A stretch of DNA of 64,000 nt. Source: Pseudomonas asiatica (GTDB taxonomy: Bacteria; Pseudomonadota; Gammaproteobacteria; Pseudomonadales; Pseudomonadaceae). The DNA lies in the NCBI RefSeq assembly GCF_009932335.1, contig NZ_BLJF01000002.1:1-64000 (forward strand), read 5' to 3'. Positions 1 through 9,710 of this stretch are shown piece after piece. Every line of letters begins with the position of its first letter. Position 1 is the stretch's first letter. Below the pieces are notes generated by a model that made no database searches, was not told where the DNA came from, and saw nothing but the letters and a program-made list of their open reading frames with translations. Both the position numbers and the translations under genes were made by a program.

Positions 1-1233
<1,233 letters not shown>

Positions 1234-1364
1234 TATAACACCCAAGCAATTTGCTAGCGCAGATTGCGGTGGTGAAGACGAAACAACCGAAAGTTCGCAA
1301 CATCACAAATATCGCATATCCGAATTCGCTGGGCTGTCCATCTGGACATTCTGGCAACAGAATT

Positions 1365-1481
1365 TCTTGACGACCATAGAGCATTGGAACCACCTGATCC
1401 CATCCCGAACTCAGCAGTGAAACGATGCATCGCCGATGGTAGTGTGGGGTTTCCCCATGTGAGAGTAGGTCATCGTCAAGA
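1365..1481 (+). rRNA. rrf: 5S ribosomal RNA, first copy
   Basis: A complete Pseudomonas-type 5S rRNA of about 116 nt lies 130 bp after the 23S gene. Its ends pair (TTGACGACC near the start with CATCGTCAAG at the end) and the central GATCCCATCCCGAACTCAG is the conserved 5S signature. End positions are good to about 2 nt. It is followed directly by a terminator hairpin, so transcription of the rRNA operon probably stops, at least partly, before the second 5S copy. Confidence 0.96.
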
Positions 1482-1490
1482 TTCATTTCG

Positions 1491-1530
1491 CAAAACCCCT
1501 ATCTGCACATGCAGGTAGGGGTTTTGTCTT
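1491..1530 (+). terminator. Rho-independent terminator after first 5S
   Basis: CAAAACCCCTATCTGCA (1491-1507) pairs with TGCAGGTAGGGGTTTTG (1510-1526), and TCTT follows. The long stem with an A-rich left and T-rich right flank is a typical intrinsic terminator of an rRNA operon. Confidence 0.88.
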
Positions 1531-1589
1531 TAAGTAGGAACTACAGAGATTCGCAGGTACGTCCGAGGGACGGGCCAGCACACAGAATT

Positions 1590-1706
1590 TCTTGACGACC
1601 ATAGAGCATTGGAACCACCTGATCCCATCCCGAACTCAGCAGTGAAACGATGCATCGCCGATGGTAGTGTGGGGCTTCCCCATGTGAGAGTAGGACATCG
1701 TCAAGA
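1590..1706 (+). rRNA. rrf: 5S ribosomal RNA, second tandem copy
   Basis: A second full-length 5S gene lies exactly 225 bp after the first. Reading the two copies side by side I see two differences: T to C at the base after TGTGGGG, and T to A in GTAGGTCATC, which becomes GTAGGACATC. The second change lies in the terminal stem region (its predicted partner is close to the 5' end), so it may weaken one pair. The copy is otherwise intact and has its own terminator, so I treat it as functional. Confidence 0.95.
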
Positions 1707-1715
1707 TTCAAATCC

Positions 1716-1754
1716 AAAGCCCCTGTCTGCGATGCAGACAGGGGCTTTGTCTTT
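1716..1754 (+). terminator. Rho-independent terminator after second 5S
   Basis: AAAGCCCCTGTCTGC (1716-1730) is perfectly complementary to GCAGACAGGGGCTTT (1734-1748) across a 3-nt loop, and TGTCTTTC follows. It differs in sequence from the terminator after the first 5S copy, so the two units are not simple recent duplicates. It also separates the rRNA operon from the convergent receptor gene. Confidence 0.88.
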
Positions 1755-1796
1755 CAGGGCCCAAAGACCCCAGGGCTTGTGTGCGTCGCAATCAGC

Positions 1797-4283
1797 TCAG
1801 AACTGATAGCTGACCGTGGCACTGACATTGCGCTCTTCACCCATGTAGCAGTAGTTCAAGCTGGCACACGAAGTGATGTAGCTTTCATTGGTAAGGTTGT
1901 TGGCGTTCAAGCGCACATCCATCCCCCGCAGCCCGACCTTGCCCAGGTCATAGCCGATCGAGGCGTCGAACAGGGTATAGGAGGGCACCTTCATACTGTT
2001 TTCCGCATCCACCCAGCTGTACCCCACATACCGCACCCCACCACCCAAGCGCATGCCATCCAGGGCCCCCTGGTGGAAGTTGTAGTCAGCCCAAAGCGAG
2101 AACATCTGTTTCGGTGCCTGGGTTGGCGAATTGCCCTTGTTATCCAGATTGCCGGACACCAGGCTGGGCATCGACTTTGCGTACTCGATATCGGTAAAGG
2201 TATAGCCGCCCAGCAGCTTCAAGCTGTCGGTCAGTTGCACATGGGCCTCCAGTTCAAGCCCTTGTGAGCGAACTTGCCCTACAGGGCGATAGAAGTCCTC
2301 GTCAGGCTGCTTCGAGGCCAGGTTCTCTTGCTCGATGCGGAACACCGATGCGGTGAACAGATTGTCGCTACCCGGCGGCTGATACTTGATGCCAGCCTCC
2401 CATTGAGTGCCTTCGGTCGGTGCCAGAGGGCGTCCTTCCTGGTCGGACACGGTATTGGGGTTGAACGACTCCGAGTAGCTGAAATAGGGCGCAATGCCGT
2501 TCTCGAACAGGTAGAGCACCCCTGCGCGGGTAGTGAACCTGGAGCGCTGGTCACTGACCTTTGTGTTGCTGTCGCGATTTTCCTCGGACACCTTCACCCA
2601 GTCCTGGCGCAGCCCCAACGAGAAGCGCCATTGGTCCAGCTCCACCAGGTCCTGCAGGTAAACGCCCGTTTGCTGCAAGCGCCGCTGGTAGCGGTTCTCG
2701 CCCAGCACCTGAAGGTTGCCGTTGCCGTACTGCGGGTTGCCTGCATCCAGCGGATCGACTGTGCCATAACGCCAGGCCACGTCAGCCTTGCGTCGCTGGT
2801 AGTCGGTGCCCAGCAGCAAGGTGTGTTTGGCGGCCCCGGTGAAGAATTCCGCCTGCAGCATGTTGTCGATGATGTACGAATGCAGGCGTTCGTCGCCGCC
2901 GGTATAGGCGCAGTTGAGGATATTGCTGTCGGCATCCGCCCAGCCGGCGGAATACACCTGGTCCATCGACACGTCGGAATCCTGATAGCGGAAGTTCTGG
3001 CGTGCCGTGAACACATCGTTGAAGCGATGCTCGAACTGATAGCTGAAGGACTGTTGGGTACGCTCGTAGTTGTCGATACCCGGCTCGCCTTCGAAGAAAT
3101 GGTCCGAAAGGCGCAAGCCGTTGCGCTTGTGCAGCATGCCATCTGCGGGGTTACCGCCGTGATAGCCGCCGTTGGGGTCATGTTGCAGGTAGGCCTGCAG
3201 GGTCAGCGAAGTGTCTTCGCTGAAGTCGATGCTGACGGCCGGCGCGATGGCATAGCGTTCTTCCTTGTTGTGGTCGAACTGCGTGTCGGAAGCATCCGCC
3301 AGGCCTGTCAGGCGATAAGCGATACGCTTGTCGTCATCCACGGGGCCGCTGAAATCGAAACCCATGCCGCGCTGGCCTTGGGTACCGAGGGTGGCCTGGA
3401 CTTGATGGTAGGGGGTGAACAGCGGCTTCTTGGTGGTCAGTGCCACCAGGCCTCCTGGCGAGCTACGGCCATACAGTACCGAAGACGGTCCCTTGAGGAT
3501 ATCGATGCGCTCCAGGAAGTACGGGTCCACCTGCATGGTGCTGTAGGTGCCGTTGTCTCCCATCGACTTGAGCCCGTCGACGTAGATGTTGTCTACCGAG
3601 CCGTCGTTGAAGCCACGCATGGCCACATAGTCATAACGATGGGTCGCCCCGTAGGGGTTGGTCAGTACCCCAGGTGTGTAGCGCATGGCTTGGGCAACCG
3701 TTTGTGAGCCTTGGTCGTCCATCTGCTGTCGGGTAACCACCGAGACCGATTGTGATGTCTCTACCAGCGGCATGCTGGTCTTGGTCGCCACCTGGCTGTG
3801 GGTAGCGTTGTAACCCTCCATGCTGCCCAATGCATTGCCAAGTGTGAAGCTACGGACATCGGTGTCTGGCAATGACAATGCAGCGCCTTGGGGTTGTACC
3901 TGCAGCACGTAGCTGCGGCCGTTCTGGTTAACGGCTCCCAGGCCGCTGCCATTTAGCAACTGGCGCAGTGCCTGATCGGTAGAGTACTGCCCCTGCAGAC
4001 CATTCGACTGCAAGCCTTGGGTGAGCTGGGGTGTGCTCGACAGGGTGATGCCAGCCTGGCGGGCGAACTGGTTGAGCACATCATCCAACTGGCCGGCCGG
4101 GATCGCGTAGTGGTGGCTTACCTGGGCCGTTTCTGCTGCTATGGACAGTGGTGTGACGGCTGTCAGGCCCAAGGAGGTGCCAAACAGGGCAGCCCGGACT
4201 GCATTGCGTAAATATACTGAGTGCAAGACAGGTCGAAAATCATTCGCGTTAAATGTGCGCATATGCGCGGGAGCGGTAGGCAT
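1797..4283 (-). CDS. foxA: TonB-dependent siderophore receptor with STN signalling domain (ferrioxamine-type)
   Basis: An 828-residue outer-membrane receptor. A signal peptide (about residues 25-50, ending SIAAET) is followed by an STN/secretin-like signalling domain (about 55-130, HYAIPAGQLDDVLNQFARQ), a plug domain (about 165-275, with VDGLKSMG and ILKGPSSVLYGRSSPGG) and a 22-strand-type barrel ending in VSATVSYQF with terminal Phe, typical of BamA-assembled proteins. The STN domain marks it as a transducer that talks to a FecR-type anti-sigma factor, and exactly such a gene pair lies just upstream on the same strand. Together they would switch on receptor expression when the ferric siderophore is bound. 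The ferrioxamine assignment rests on position relative to KT2440 PP_0160, not on any substrate-diagnostic residue. An internal ATG at 4262 is an alternative start. Confidence 0.85.
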   Translation of the reverse strand: MPTAPAHMRTFNANDFRPVLHSVYLRNAVRAALFGTSLGLTAVTPLSIAAETAQVSHHYAIPAGQLDDVLNQFARQAGITLSSTPQLTQGLQSNGLQGQYSTDQALRQLLNGSGLGAVNQNGRSYVLQVQPQGAALSLPDTDVRSFTLGNALGSMEGYNATHSQVATKTSMPLVETSQSVSVVTRQQMDDQGSQTVAQAMRYTPGVLTNPYGATHRYDYVAMRGFNDGSVDNIYVDGLKSMGDNGTYSTMQVDPYFLERIDILKGPSSVLYGRSSPGGLVALTTKKPLFTPYHQVQATLGTQGQRGMGFDFSGPVDDDKRIAYRLTGLADASDTQFDHNKEERYAIAPAVSIDFSEDTSLTLQAYLQHDPNGGYHGGNPADGMLHKRNGLRLSDHFFEGEPGIDNYERTQQSFSYQFEHRFNDVFTARQNFRYQDSDVSMDQVYSAGWADADSNILNCAYTGGDERLHSYIIDNMLQAEFFTGAAKHTLLLGTDYQRRKADVAWRYGTVDPLDAGNPQYGNGNLQVLGENRYQRRLQQTGVYLQDLVELDQWRFSLGLRQDWVKVSEENRDSNTKVSDQRSRFTTRAGVLYLFENGIAPYFSYSESFNPNTVSDQEGRPLAPTEGTQWEAGIKYQPPGSDNLFTASVFRIEQENLASKQPDEDFYRPVGQVRSQGLELEAHVQLTDSLKLLGGYTFTDIEYAKSMPSLVSGNLDNKGNSPTQAPKQMFSLWADYNFHQGALDGMRLGGGVRYVGYSWVDAENSMKVPSYTLFDASIGYDLGKVGLRGMDVRLNANNLTNESYITSCASLNYCYMGEERNVSATVSYQF

Positions 4284-4368
4284 GAGGGGTCCGTTGAAGT
4301 GAGAGGGCAGGAGGTGTCGCTTACTGTCCTAGCCGGACCGACATTCAAAACCCGTCAAAAAAGTTATT

Positions 4369-4489
4369 GGGGCCGCCACGCGCCCCATCGCCGGCAAGCC
4401 AGCTCCCACAGGTATTGCATAGCCCTCAGGCCTTTTGCGATCTCTGTGGGAGCTGGCTTGCCGGCGATGGGCTGCATAGCAGCCCTGAA
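4369..4489. repeat. REP pair (class A, CGCCGGCAAGCCAGCTCCCAC)
   Basis: Two inverted REP elements, at about 4386-4412 and 4444-4470, face each other between the receptor gene and fecR. Each contains GCTGGCTTGCCGGC or its complement, preceded by GGGAG. This is the commonest REP family of P. putida and the same class that flanks the RAYT gene at 46365. Confidence 0.92.
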
Positions 4490-4508
4490 CGCAAAAGCCG
4501 CCGTCAGT

Positions 4509-5465
4509 TCAGGCCAGCCCCTCCACGCGCACCCACCAGCGTGTACGTTGGCGAAGCCGTACGGGTAGCGTCCGTGGTATCAGCTGTAGCAGTTGCTCCG
4601 GGTCTTCGAGGCGAAATACACCCGACAGGCGCAAATCGGCAATGTCGTCGCTACAGCCCAGGTAACCATGGCGATAACGGCTGACCTGCGCAAGGAAGTC
4701 GAACAGGCGCATGTCCCGGGTGACGATCAGGCCTTCTGTCCAGGCCATCGCATCCATGTCCACCTGTTCGAGCTGGTGTGTGCCTAGCGCATCCAGGCGC
4801 CAGTTCTGGCCGCTTTCGATCCATTGCAGCTGGCCATTGTCAGGCCGGTGTATCGCCACCCTGCCATGGCTGACACTGACCTGCGTGCAGTCGCTGTCCT
4901 GACGTGCCACAAAGCGTCCTTCGAACCCTTCCAGTAACGCGTCACGAGTTTCTACAAGCAAGGAACGCTGCGGGTTGCAGGCAATCATCAATTCCCCCTG
5001 CTTCAGGCGGACCAGGCGCTGCTGGTCATTGAAGGCCAGGTCGACGGTACTGCGGGTGTTGAGTTGCATCTGCGAGCCATCGGGAAGCGCAAAGCTGCGT
5101 CGTTCGCCCGTGCCGGTGGCGTAGTCTGATGTCCAGGCGTTGACCGCATCGAGGTCTTTTCCCAGCCATGCCGCCGTCCCTACCATGGCAACGCCGCCAA
5201 GCAGTTTCAGCGCCTGCCGACGATGCAGGCGGCGCTGGCTGGTCTCCAGGGTTTGCAAAGCCAGCCCGGCACCGGGTATGGCACGCAGGTCGAGGTCCTG
5301 ATGCAGGTGAATTACTCGTTGCCAAGCCTGCTCGTGTTCGTGGTGGGCAGTGCGCCATTGCCTGCACTCTTGTTGCAGGGCAGGGGCATGCCCGCTCTCG
5401 CGCAGCCTCAGCATCAACTGGATGGCCTGCTTGACTGCTGTTGCGCCGGGCTGTGAAGCGGTCAT
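4509..5465 (-). CDS. FecR-family anti-sigma factor
   Basis: A 318-residue inner-membrane anti-sigma regulator. The N-terminal cytoplasmic DUF4880-type segment (about residues 10-50, with WRTAHHEHEQAWQRV) binds the sigma factor, a single membrane segment follows at about 85-102 (LLGGVAMVGTAAWLG), and the FecR periplasmic domain covers about 115-210 (YATGTGERRSFALPDGSQ and LNTRSTVDLAF). The C-terminal part normally contacts the STN domain of the receptor. It lies 4 bp after the sigma gene, so the two are probably translated together. The order sigma, anti-sigma, receptor is the standard Fe-signalling arrangement. Confidence 0.9.
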   Translation of the reverse strand: MTASQPGATAVKQAIQLMLRLRESGHAPALQQECRQWRTAHHEHEQAWQRVIHLHQDLDLRAIPGAGLALQTLETSQRRLHRRQALKLLGGVAMVGTAAWLGKDLDAVNAWTSDYATGTGERRSFALPDGSQMQLNTRSTVDLAFNDQQRLVRLKQGELMIACNPQRSLLVETRDALLEGFEGRFVARQDSDCTQVSVSHGRVAIHRPDNGQLQWIESGQNWRLDALGTHQLEQVDMDAMAWTEGLIVTRDMRLFDFLAQVSRYRHGYLGCSDDIADLRLSGVFRLEDPEQLLQLIPRTLPVRLRQRTRWWVRVEGLA

Positions 5466-5469
5466 TACG

Positions 5470-5973
5470 TCAACACTCGTCGGCGTAGCGCAGCAAGTAG
5501 CAATGGTAGAGCGCGTCGGCGATATAGCGCTCCACGGTACGCACCGAGATCCCCATCTGGTCGGCGATCGCCTGGTGCTTCAGCCCCTCGCATTGGGCAA
5601 GCAGGAATGCACGACGTACTTTGGGCTTGAGGCCTTCGAGCATGCGCGCGATGCGCTCCAGCAATTCCAGCAGCAGCTCACGGGTTTCGGCCGAAGGGGC
5701 CTGCGCTTCCGGCAACTGTGCCAGTGCTTCGAGATAGGCCCTGTGCAGTTCCTCGCGCCGCCAGTGGTCGATCACGAGCCCACGCGCAACCGTTCTCAGG
5801 AAAGCCCGGGGTGTGTTCAGTTGCAGATGTTCGCGACGTTGCAACAGGCGTACGAAGGTGTCCTGAGCCAGGTCTGCGGCATCGGCGGCGTTGCCCAGCT
5901 TGCTGCGTAGCCAGGCATGCAACCAACCGTGGTGGTCACTGTAGAGCGTTTGCACGGAATCGTTGCTGGGCAT
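5470..5973 (-). CDS. FecI-type ECF sigma factor
   Basis: A 167-residue extracytoplasmic-function sigma factor. Region 2 is visible at about residues 8-75 (LYSDHHGWLHAWLRSKLG, then DLAQDTFVRLLQRR), with RGLVIDHWRREE as region 2.4, and region 4 at about 105-160 (LKHQAIADQMGISVRTVERYI). The start at 5973 gives the normal FecI length; an upstream extension to 6060 would run across the Fur-like box and is unlikely. It should drive transcription of the adjacent receptor gene when FecR releases it. Transcription of the sigma gene itself is probably iron-repressed through the box at about 6001-6019. Confidence 0.9.
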   Translation of the reverse strand: MPSNDSVQTLYSDHHGWLHAWLRSKLGNAADAADLAQDTFVRLLQRREHLQLNTPRAFLRTVARGLVIDHWRREELHRAYLEALAQLPEAQAPSAETRELLLELLERIARMLEGLKPKVRRAFLLAQCEGLKHQAIADQMGISVRTVERYIADALYHCYLLRYADEC

Positions 5974-6000
5974 GGGAGGGCGCTGCCACCAATGGACATG

Positions 6001-6019
6001 AATGATAATTAGTCTCATT
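6001..6019 (-). promoter_or_regulatory. Probable Fur box upstream of the FecI-type sigma gene
   Basis: AATGATAATTAGTCTCATT (read on the minus strand AATGAGACTAATTATCATT) lies 28-46 bp upstream of the sigma start. It matches about 11 of 19 positions of the classical Fur consensus and keeps the NATNATNAT-like spacing. Promoter position and iron-linked context support it; match strength alone is moderate. Confidence 0.6.
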
Positions 6020-6080
6020 GTTGACAAGGGCAGATCAATTTGCAACCTATTCGACCGCACCTTGATGCAGTCACTGCTCG

Positions 6081-6770
6081 CTAGCGGCTCCGTTGTGTAT
6101 CCAGGTACTTGCGGATTACCCGCGATGCGTTATTCAGGTGCCGTTCCAGCACCGTTACTGCTTCATCCACCAGCTTGTCGCCAGCCGCATCCGCCAGTGC
6201 GTTGTGATCGTCCTGGGTGAGCTTGCCCAGGCCCATGGACGAAAGATGAAACCGCAGGAAGCGCTCTTCCTCGTTCAATTCGTCCTCGATCAGGCGCAGC
6301 AGCTTCTTGTTCGGCGCCTTGCTGTACAGCGACATGTGGAACAGGCGATTGAGGCGGCCGATTTCGGCGTGACGGGTTTCGTTTTCCAGTTGCTGGATAT
6401 ACCCGCGGGCACTGGCGATGTCGTTGGCATCGAGCAGCGGAATGGACTGGCGCAGTGCCTCGGTCTCAAGCAGCACGCGCAGGGCATAGGTGTCCACCGC
6501 ATCCTCGCCGATCAGCGGCGCAACAACCGCCCCCTTGTGCATTTCCACTTTCAGCAGTGATTGCGCTTCCAGCTGGCGCAGGGCTTCGCGAACGGGCATG
6601 CGGCTTACACCGAACAAGGTAGCGAGCTCTTGTTGGCGGATGGCAGTACCAGGGGGCAAACGGCCATCAAGAATGGCACTACGCAGGCGTTCTTCGATCA
6701 CGCCACGGGCCTGGTGCGGCAACAGCTGCTCGCTGGCCAGCACATTGCTCAATTTGATTTTCTCGGCCAC
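6081..6770 (-). CDS. GntR-family regulator with FCD ligand-binding domain
   Basis: A 229-residue FadR-subfamily regulator. The winged helix covers about residues 18-80 (VIEERLRSAILDGRLPPG, QQELATLFGVSRMPVREAL), and the all-helical FCD domain about 90-215. FCD metal ligands are plausible at the Asp/His positions of NRLFHMSLYS and in the C-terminal helix around HLNNASRVI. Such proteins sense organic acids or sugar acids. It is divergent from lapG with 289 bp between the start codons, and a near-perfect palindrome TTGGATCCAA lies 29 bp upstream of its start (6799-6808), a typical autoregulatory site for this subfamily. The effector molecule is unknown. Whether it also affects lapG is a guess from location. 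Confidence 0.88.
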   Translation of the reverse strand: MAEKIKLSNVLASEQLLPHQARGVIEERLRSAILDGRLPPGTAIRQQELATLFGVSRMPVREALRQLEAQSLLKVEMHKGAVVAPLIGEDAVDTYALRVLLETEALRQSIPLLDANDIASARGYIQQLENETRHAEIGRLNRLFHMSLYSKAPNKKLLRLIEDELNEEERFLRFHLSSMGLGKLTQDDHNALADAAGDKLVDEAVTVLERHLNNASRVIRKYLDTQRSR

Positions 6771-6797
6771 GCGACGTCTGCCTCAACGATGACTAAA

Positions 6798-6809
6798 GTT
6801 GGATCCAAT
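6798..6809. promoter_or_regulatory. Palindromic operator GTTGGATCCAAT between gntR and lapG
   Basis: TTGGATCCAA (6799-6808) is a perfect 10-bp palindrome; with flanks it reads GTTGGATCCAAT, one mismatch from ATTGGATCCAAT, the operator known for the GntR/FCD regulator VanR. It lies just upstream of the GntR gene, where FCD regulators usually bind their own promoter, and about 250 bp upstream of the lapG start. That the adjacent regulator is the binder is inferred. Confidence 0.6.
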
Positions 6810-7059
6810 GAAGCTAGTAACAGCTCTTGGGGGTGTCAAACCTGTACACCTAATGGAGCAGGCGCCCCCAAAAGCGCGGCTATGGTGGATGAAGTCGAAG
6901 GGCAAAGGAAGCGGCCCACACAAGGTTATAACCAGAAAGTGTAGGTCGACTGACCGGCGGGTGCATGATTGCAGGATGCCATTGTCTTTTGCCGTTGCAG
7001 GCCGCACCATCGCTGCTTTCGACTGGCCTGAACAGGGCTTGGCAGTGGCGATATCCTGG

Positions 7060-7737
7060 ATGCTCAAAACCGTTGTGCAACGTGTCGGCCTTGCTGCGCT
7101 GCTGGGCAGCCTGCTGCTGGGCGGGCTGTACGCGGATTGGGACTTTTCCCAGATCAGCCGCAAGTCGCAGGCCCTGTATGGCCCCTTGGGCGCCGGGCAG
7201 GGCCGTATCGATGCCTGGCAGAGCCTGATGGCTACGCAGAAGCAGGGTACGGAGCTTGAGCGATTGCAGGTGGTCAACCGCTTCTTCAACCAGCAATTGC
7301 GCTATGTAGAGGACATCGACCTGTGGCACGAGGTCGACTATTGGGCCACGCCGGTGCAGGCGCTGATCAAGGGTGCAGGGGACTGCGAGGACTACGCCAT
7401 CGCCAAGTATTTCAGCCTGCGGCGCATGGGTATTCCCAGTGAAAAGCTGCGCATTACCTACGTAAAGGCGCTGCGGCAGAACCGGGCGCACATGGTCCTG
7501 ACCTATTATTCAAGCCCACAGGCTCAACCATTGGTACTCGACAGCCTAATGGATGCCATCAAGCCGGCCAGCCAGCGTACCGACCTGCTGCCGGTGTACG
7601 CCTTCAATGGTGAGGGTTTGTGGCTGACGGGCGCCGCAGGCAACAAGAAGGTCGGCGATACCAAGCGGCTGTCACGCTGGCAGGATTTGCTGAAGAAAAT
7701 GCAGGCCGAAGGGTTCCCGGCCGAGCCGGTTTACTGA
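7060..7737 (+). CDS. lapG: LapG periplasmic cysteine protease (releases LapA)
   Basis: LapG is a bacterial transglutaminase-like cysteine protease of the periplasm that cuts the N terminus of LapA and releases the adhesin when c-di-GMP is low. With the ATG at 7060 the protein has 225 residues, a hydrophobic N-terminal export signal (residues 8-24, RVGLAALLGSLLLGGLY) and the triad Cys109 (GAGDCEDYA), His144 (NRAHMVL) and Asp161 (LVLDSL). Acidic residues next to the cysteine (Asp108, Glu110) correspond to the calcium-binding site described for LapG. No strong ribosome site marks the start; a GTG at 7045 is possible, and the frame is open further upstream to 6799. lapD follows after 10 bp, so they form one operon. 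The LapG target TAAG is present in LapA in this window. Confidence 0.93.
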   Translation: MLKTVVQRVGLAALLGSLLLGGLYADWDFSQISRKSQALYGPLGAGQGRIDAWQSLMATQKQGTELERLQVVNRFFNQQLRYVEDIDLWHEVDYWATPVQALIKGAGDCEDYAIAKYFSLRRMGIPSEKLRITYVKALRQNRAHMVLTYYSSPQAQPLVLDSLMDAIKPASQRTDLLPVYAFNGEGLWLTGAAGNKKVGDTKRLSRWQDLLKKMQAEGFPAEPVY

Positions 7738-7747
7738 AGGAGCACAG

Positions 7748-9694
7748 ATGTCACTGTTCAAACAATTGCTGTTGGCCATTTGCCTCTTCCTGGTGGTCGC
7801 CTTCAGTGGCAGTTTCATGGTCAGCCTGGAAAGCTCGCGCAGCCAGTACGTCAACCAGTTGCGCTCGCACGCCCAGGATGCGGCGACAGCGCTGGCGCTG
7901 TCGCTGACGCCGAATATCGATGACCCGGCGATGGTCGAGCTGATGGTCAGTTCGATCTTTGACAGTGGTTATTACTCAAGTATCAAGGTTGTCGACCTAG
8001 GTTCCAATGCTGTGCTGGTAGAGCGCCACGCCGAGCCGGACCCCGGCGGTGTACCGCGCTGGTTCGTGGGCCTGATCGGCCTGGAAGCTGCCGGCGGCGA
8101 CGCCATCGTCAGCCGTGGCTGGCAGCAGGCTGCGCGTGTTGAGGTGATCAGCCACCCGATGTTCGCCATTGCCAAGCTCTGGCAAAGCGCCCTGGGCAGC
8201 CTGGGTTGGCTGCTGCTGTGTGGCGCGGCCAGCGCCGTACTCGGCGCCTTGCTCCTGCGTCGCCAGTTGCGGCCGCTGGACTACATGGTCGAGCAGTCCC
8301 ACGCCATTGCCCGCCGCGAATTCCTCAGCCTGCCTGAGTTGCCGCGCACACCGGAGCTGCGCCGGGTAGTGCAGGCGATGAACCAGATGGTCGAGAAGCT
8401 CAAGGCACTGTTCACCGAGCAGGCCGAGCGCAGCGAGCGGCTGCGTGCCGAGTCCTATCAGGACAGCCTGACCGGGCTCTCCAACCGCCGTTATTTCGAG
8501 ATGCAGTTGAACACCCGGGTGAGCAACCTGGAAGAAGCGCGCGCCGGCTACCTGCTGTTGCTGCGGGTCCAGGGGCTGGCGGGGTTGAACGCCCGTCTTG
8601 GCGGCCAGCGTACCGACCAGTTGCTACAGGCTGTGGGTGAGCAGTTGCGTCGCACCTGTGCCAGCTACCCGGAAACCAACGACCTGATTTCCCGCAGCCG
8701 CGGGGGCGAGTTCGCCGTGTTGGCGCCGGGCATGGTGCATGAAGAGGCGGTACAGCTTGCCCAGGCCTTGGAAGCAACGCTGCACAGCCTGCACGAAACA
8801 GGCGCTAGTGATATAGACCCGGTGGCTTGTATCGGCCTGGCGCCGTTCAACCCCGGTGATTCACCACAGGCATTGCTGAAGCTTGCCGACGAGGCGCTGG
8901 CACGCGCCGAGAACCAGCCAACACCGGGTTGGGTATGCCTTGAACAAGGTGTGGCCGCAGTTGCTGCGGATAGTCAGCATGTCTGGCATGAGCGGCTGGA
9001 CCAGGCATTCAATAATGGGCAATTTGAACTGTTCTTCCAGCCAGTCGTAGATTGCGCTTCTGTACAACGGGTACTGCACCACAAGGTGATTTCGCGTTTG
9101 CAGGATGGCCAGGGCGAGGCGCTGCCGGCAGGCCGCTTCCTGCCCTGGCTGGAGCGCTTCGGCTGGATGCCGCGGCTTGATGTGCTGGTGTTGGAGAAGG
9201 TGCTGGCGCACCTTCGAGGGCATGAACAGGTGTTGGCGCTGAACCTGTCCGCCGCCACCCTGGCCGACCCCAAGGCCCTGCAGCGTGTCTTCGAGCTTCT
9301 GGGCCAAAACACGGCGCTTGGTCCGCGGCTGGTTTTCGAAATTGGCGAGGAACAGTTGCCTGAGCAGGCGGTTCTGGAACAACTCACCCGGCGCCTGCAC
9401 GCGCTTGGCTTCGGCTTGGCGCTGCAACGCTTTGGTGGGCGTTTCAGCATGATCGGCAACCTGGCGCACCTGGGCCTGGCATACCTGAAGATCGATGGCA
9501 GCTACATCCGCAACATTGACCAAGAGCAGCACAAGCGGCTGTTCATCGAAGCGGTCCAGCGTGCCGCACACAGTATCGACCTGCCGCTGATTGCCGAGCG
9601 GGTCGAGACGGAAGGTGAGCGGTTGGTGTTGCGGGAGATGGGTGTAGGCGGGATTCAGGGGCAGTTGGTTGGTGAGCCTGCCCCCTGGCGCTGA
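7748..9694 (+). CDS. lapD: LapD, inner-membrane c-di-GMP receptor with degenerate GGDEF-EAL domains
   Basis: LapD (648 residues) binds c-di-GMP in the cytoplasm and, when bound, sequesters LapG in the periplasm so that LapA stays on the cell surface. Seen here: a first membrane segment (about 5-25), a periplasmic module (about 26-145) with Trp125 in the sequence SRGWQQ, the residue known to matter for LapG capture, a second membrane segment (about 150-170), a HAMP/signalling helix, then GGDEF (about 235-395) and EAL (about 415-645). Both catalytic signatures are lost: RGGEF replaces GGDEF at 318-322 and KVISRL stands in place of the EAL motif at 446-451, so it is expected to be a receptor and not an enzyme. 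A GGAG ribosome site (7738-7741) precedes the ATG. Confidence 0.95.
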   Translation: MSLFKQLLLAICLFLVVAFSGSFMVSLESSRSQYVNQLRSHAQDAATALALSLTPNIDDPAMVELMVSSIFDSGYYSSIKVVDLGSNAVLVERHAEPDPGGVPRWFVGLIGLEAAGGDAIVSRGWQQAARVEVISHPMFAIAKLWQSALGSLGWLLLCGAASAVLGALLLRRQLRPLDYMVEQSHAIARREFLSLPELPRTPELRRVVQAMNQMVEKLKALFTEQAERSERLRAESYQDSLTGLSNRRYFEMQLNTRVSNLEEARAGYLLLLRVQGLAGLNARLGGQRTDQLLQAVGEQLRRTCASYPETNDLISRSRGGEFAVLAPGMVHEEAVQLAQALEATLHSLHETGASDIDPVACIGLAPFNPGDSPQALLKLADEALARAENQPTPGWVCLEQGVAAVAADSQHVWHERLDQAFNNGQFELFFQPVVDCASVQRVLHHKVISRLQDGQGEALPAGRFLPWLERFGWMPRLDVLVLEKVLAHLRGHEQVLALNLSAATLADPKALQRVFELLGQNTALGPRLVFEIGEEQLPEQAVLEQLTRRLHALGFGLALQRFGGRFSMIGNLAHLGLAYLKIDGSYIRNIDQEQHKRLFIEAVQRAAHSIDLPLIAERVETEGERLVLREMGVGGIQGQLVGEPAPWR

Positions 9695-9710
9695 GGGTAT
9701 GCGGTCCCTT

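Noticed and set aside
1590..1706. Second 5S copy as a pseudogene
   Set aside because: Full length, only two changes, own terminator. No evidence for loss of function.
1779..3707. Long plus-strand frames opposite the TonB receptor gene
   Set aside because: Shadows of the high-GC receptor gene; no domains in the products, while the minus strand has signal peptide, STN, plug and barrel.
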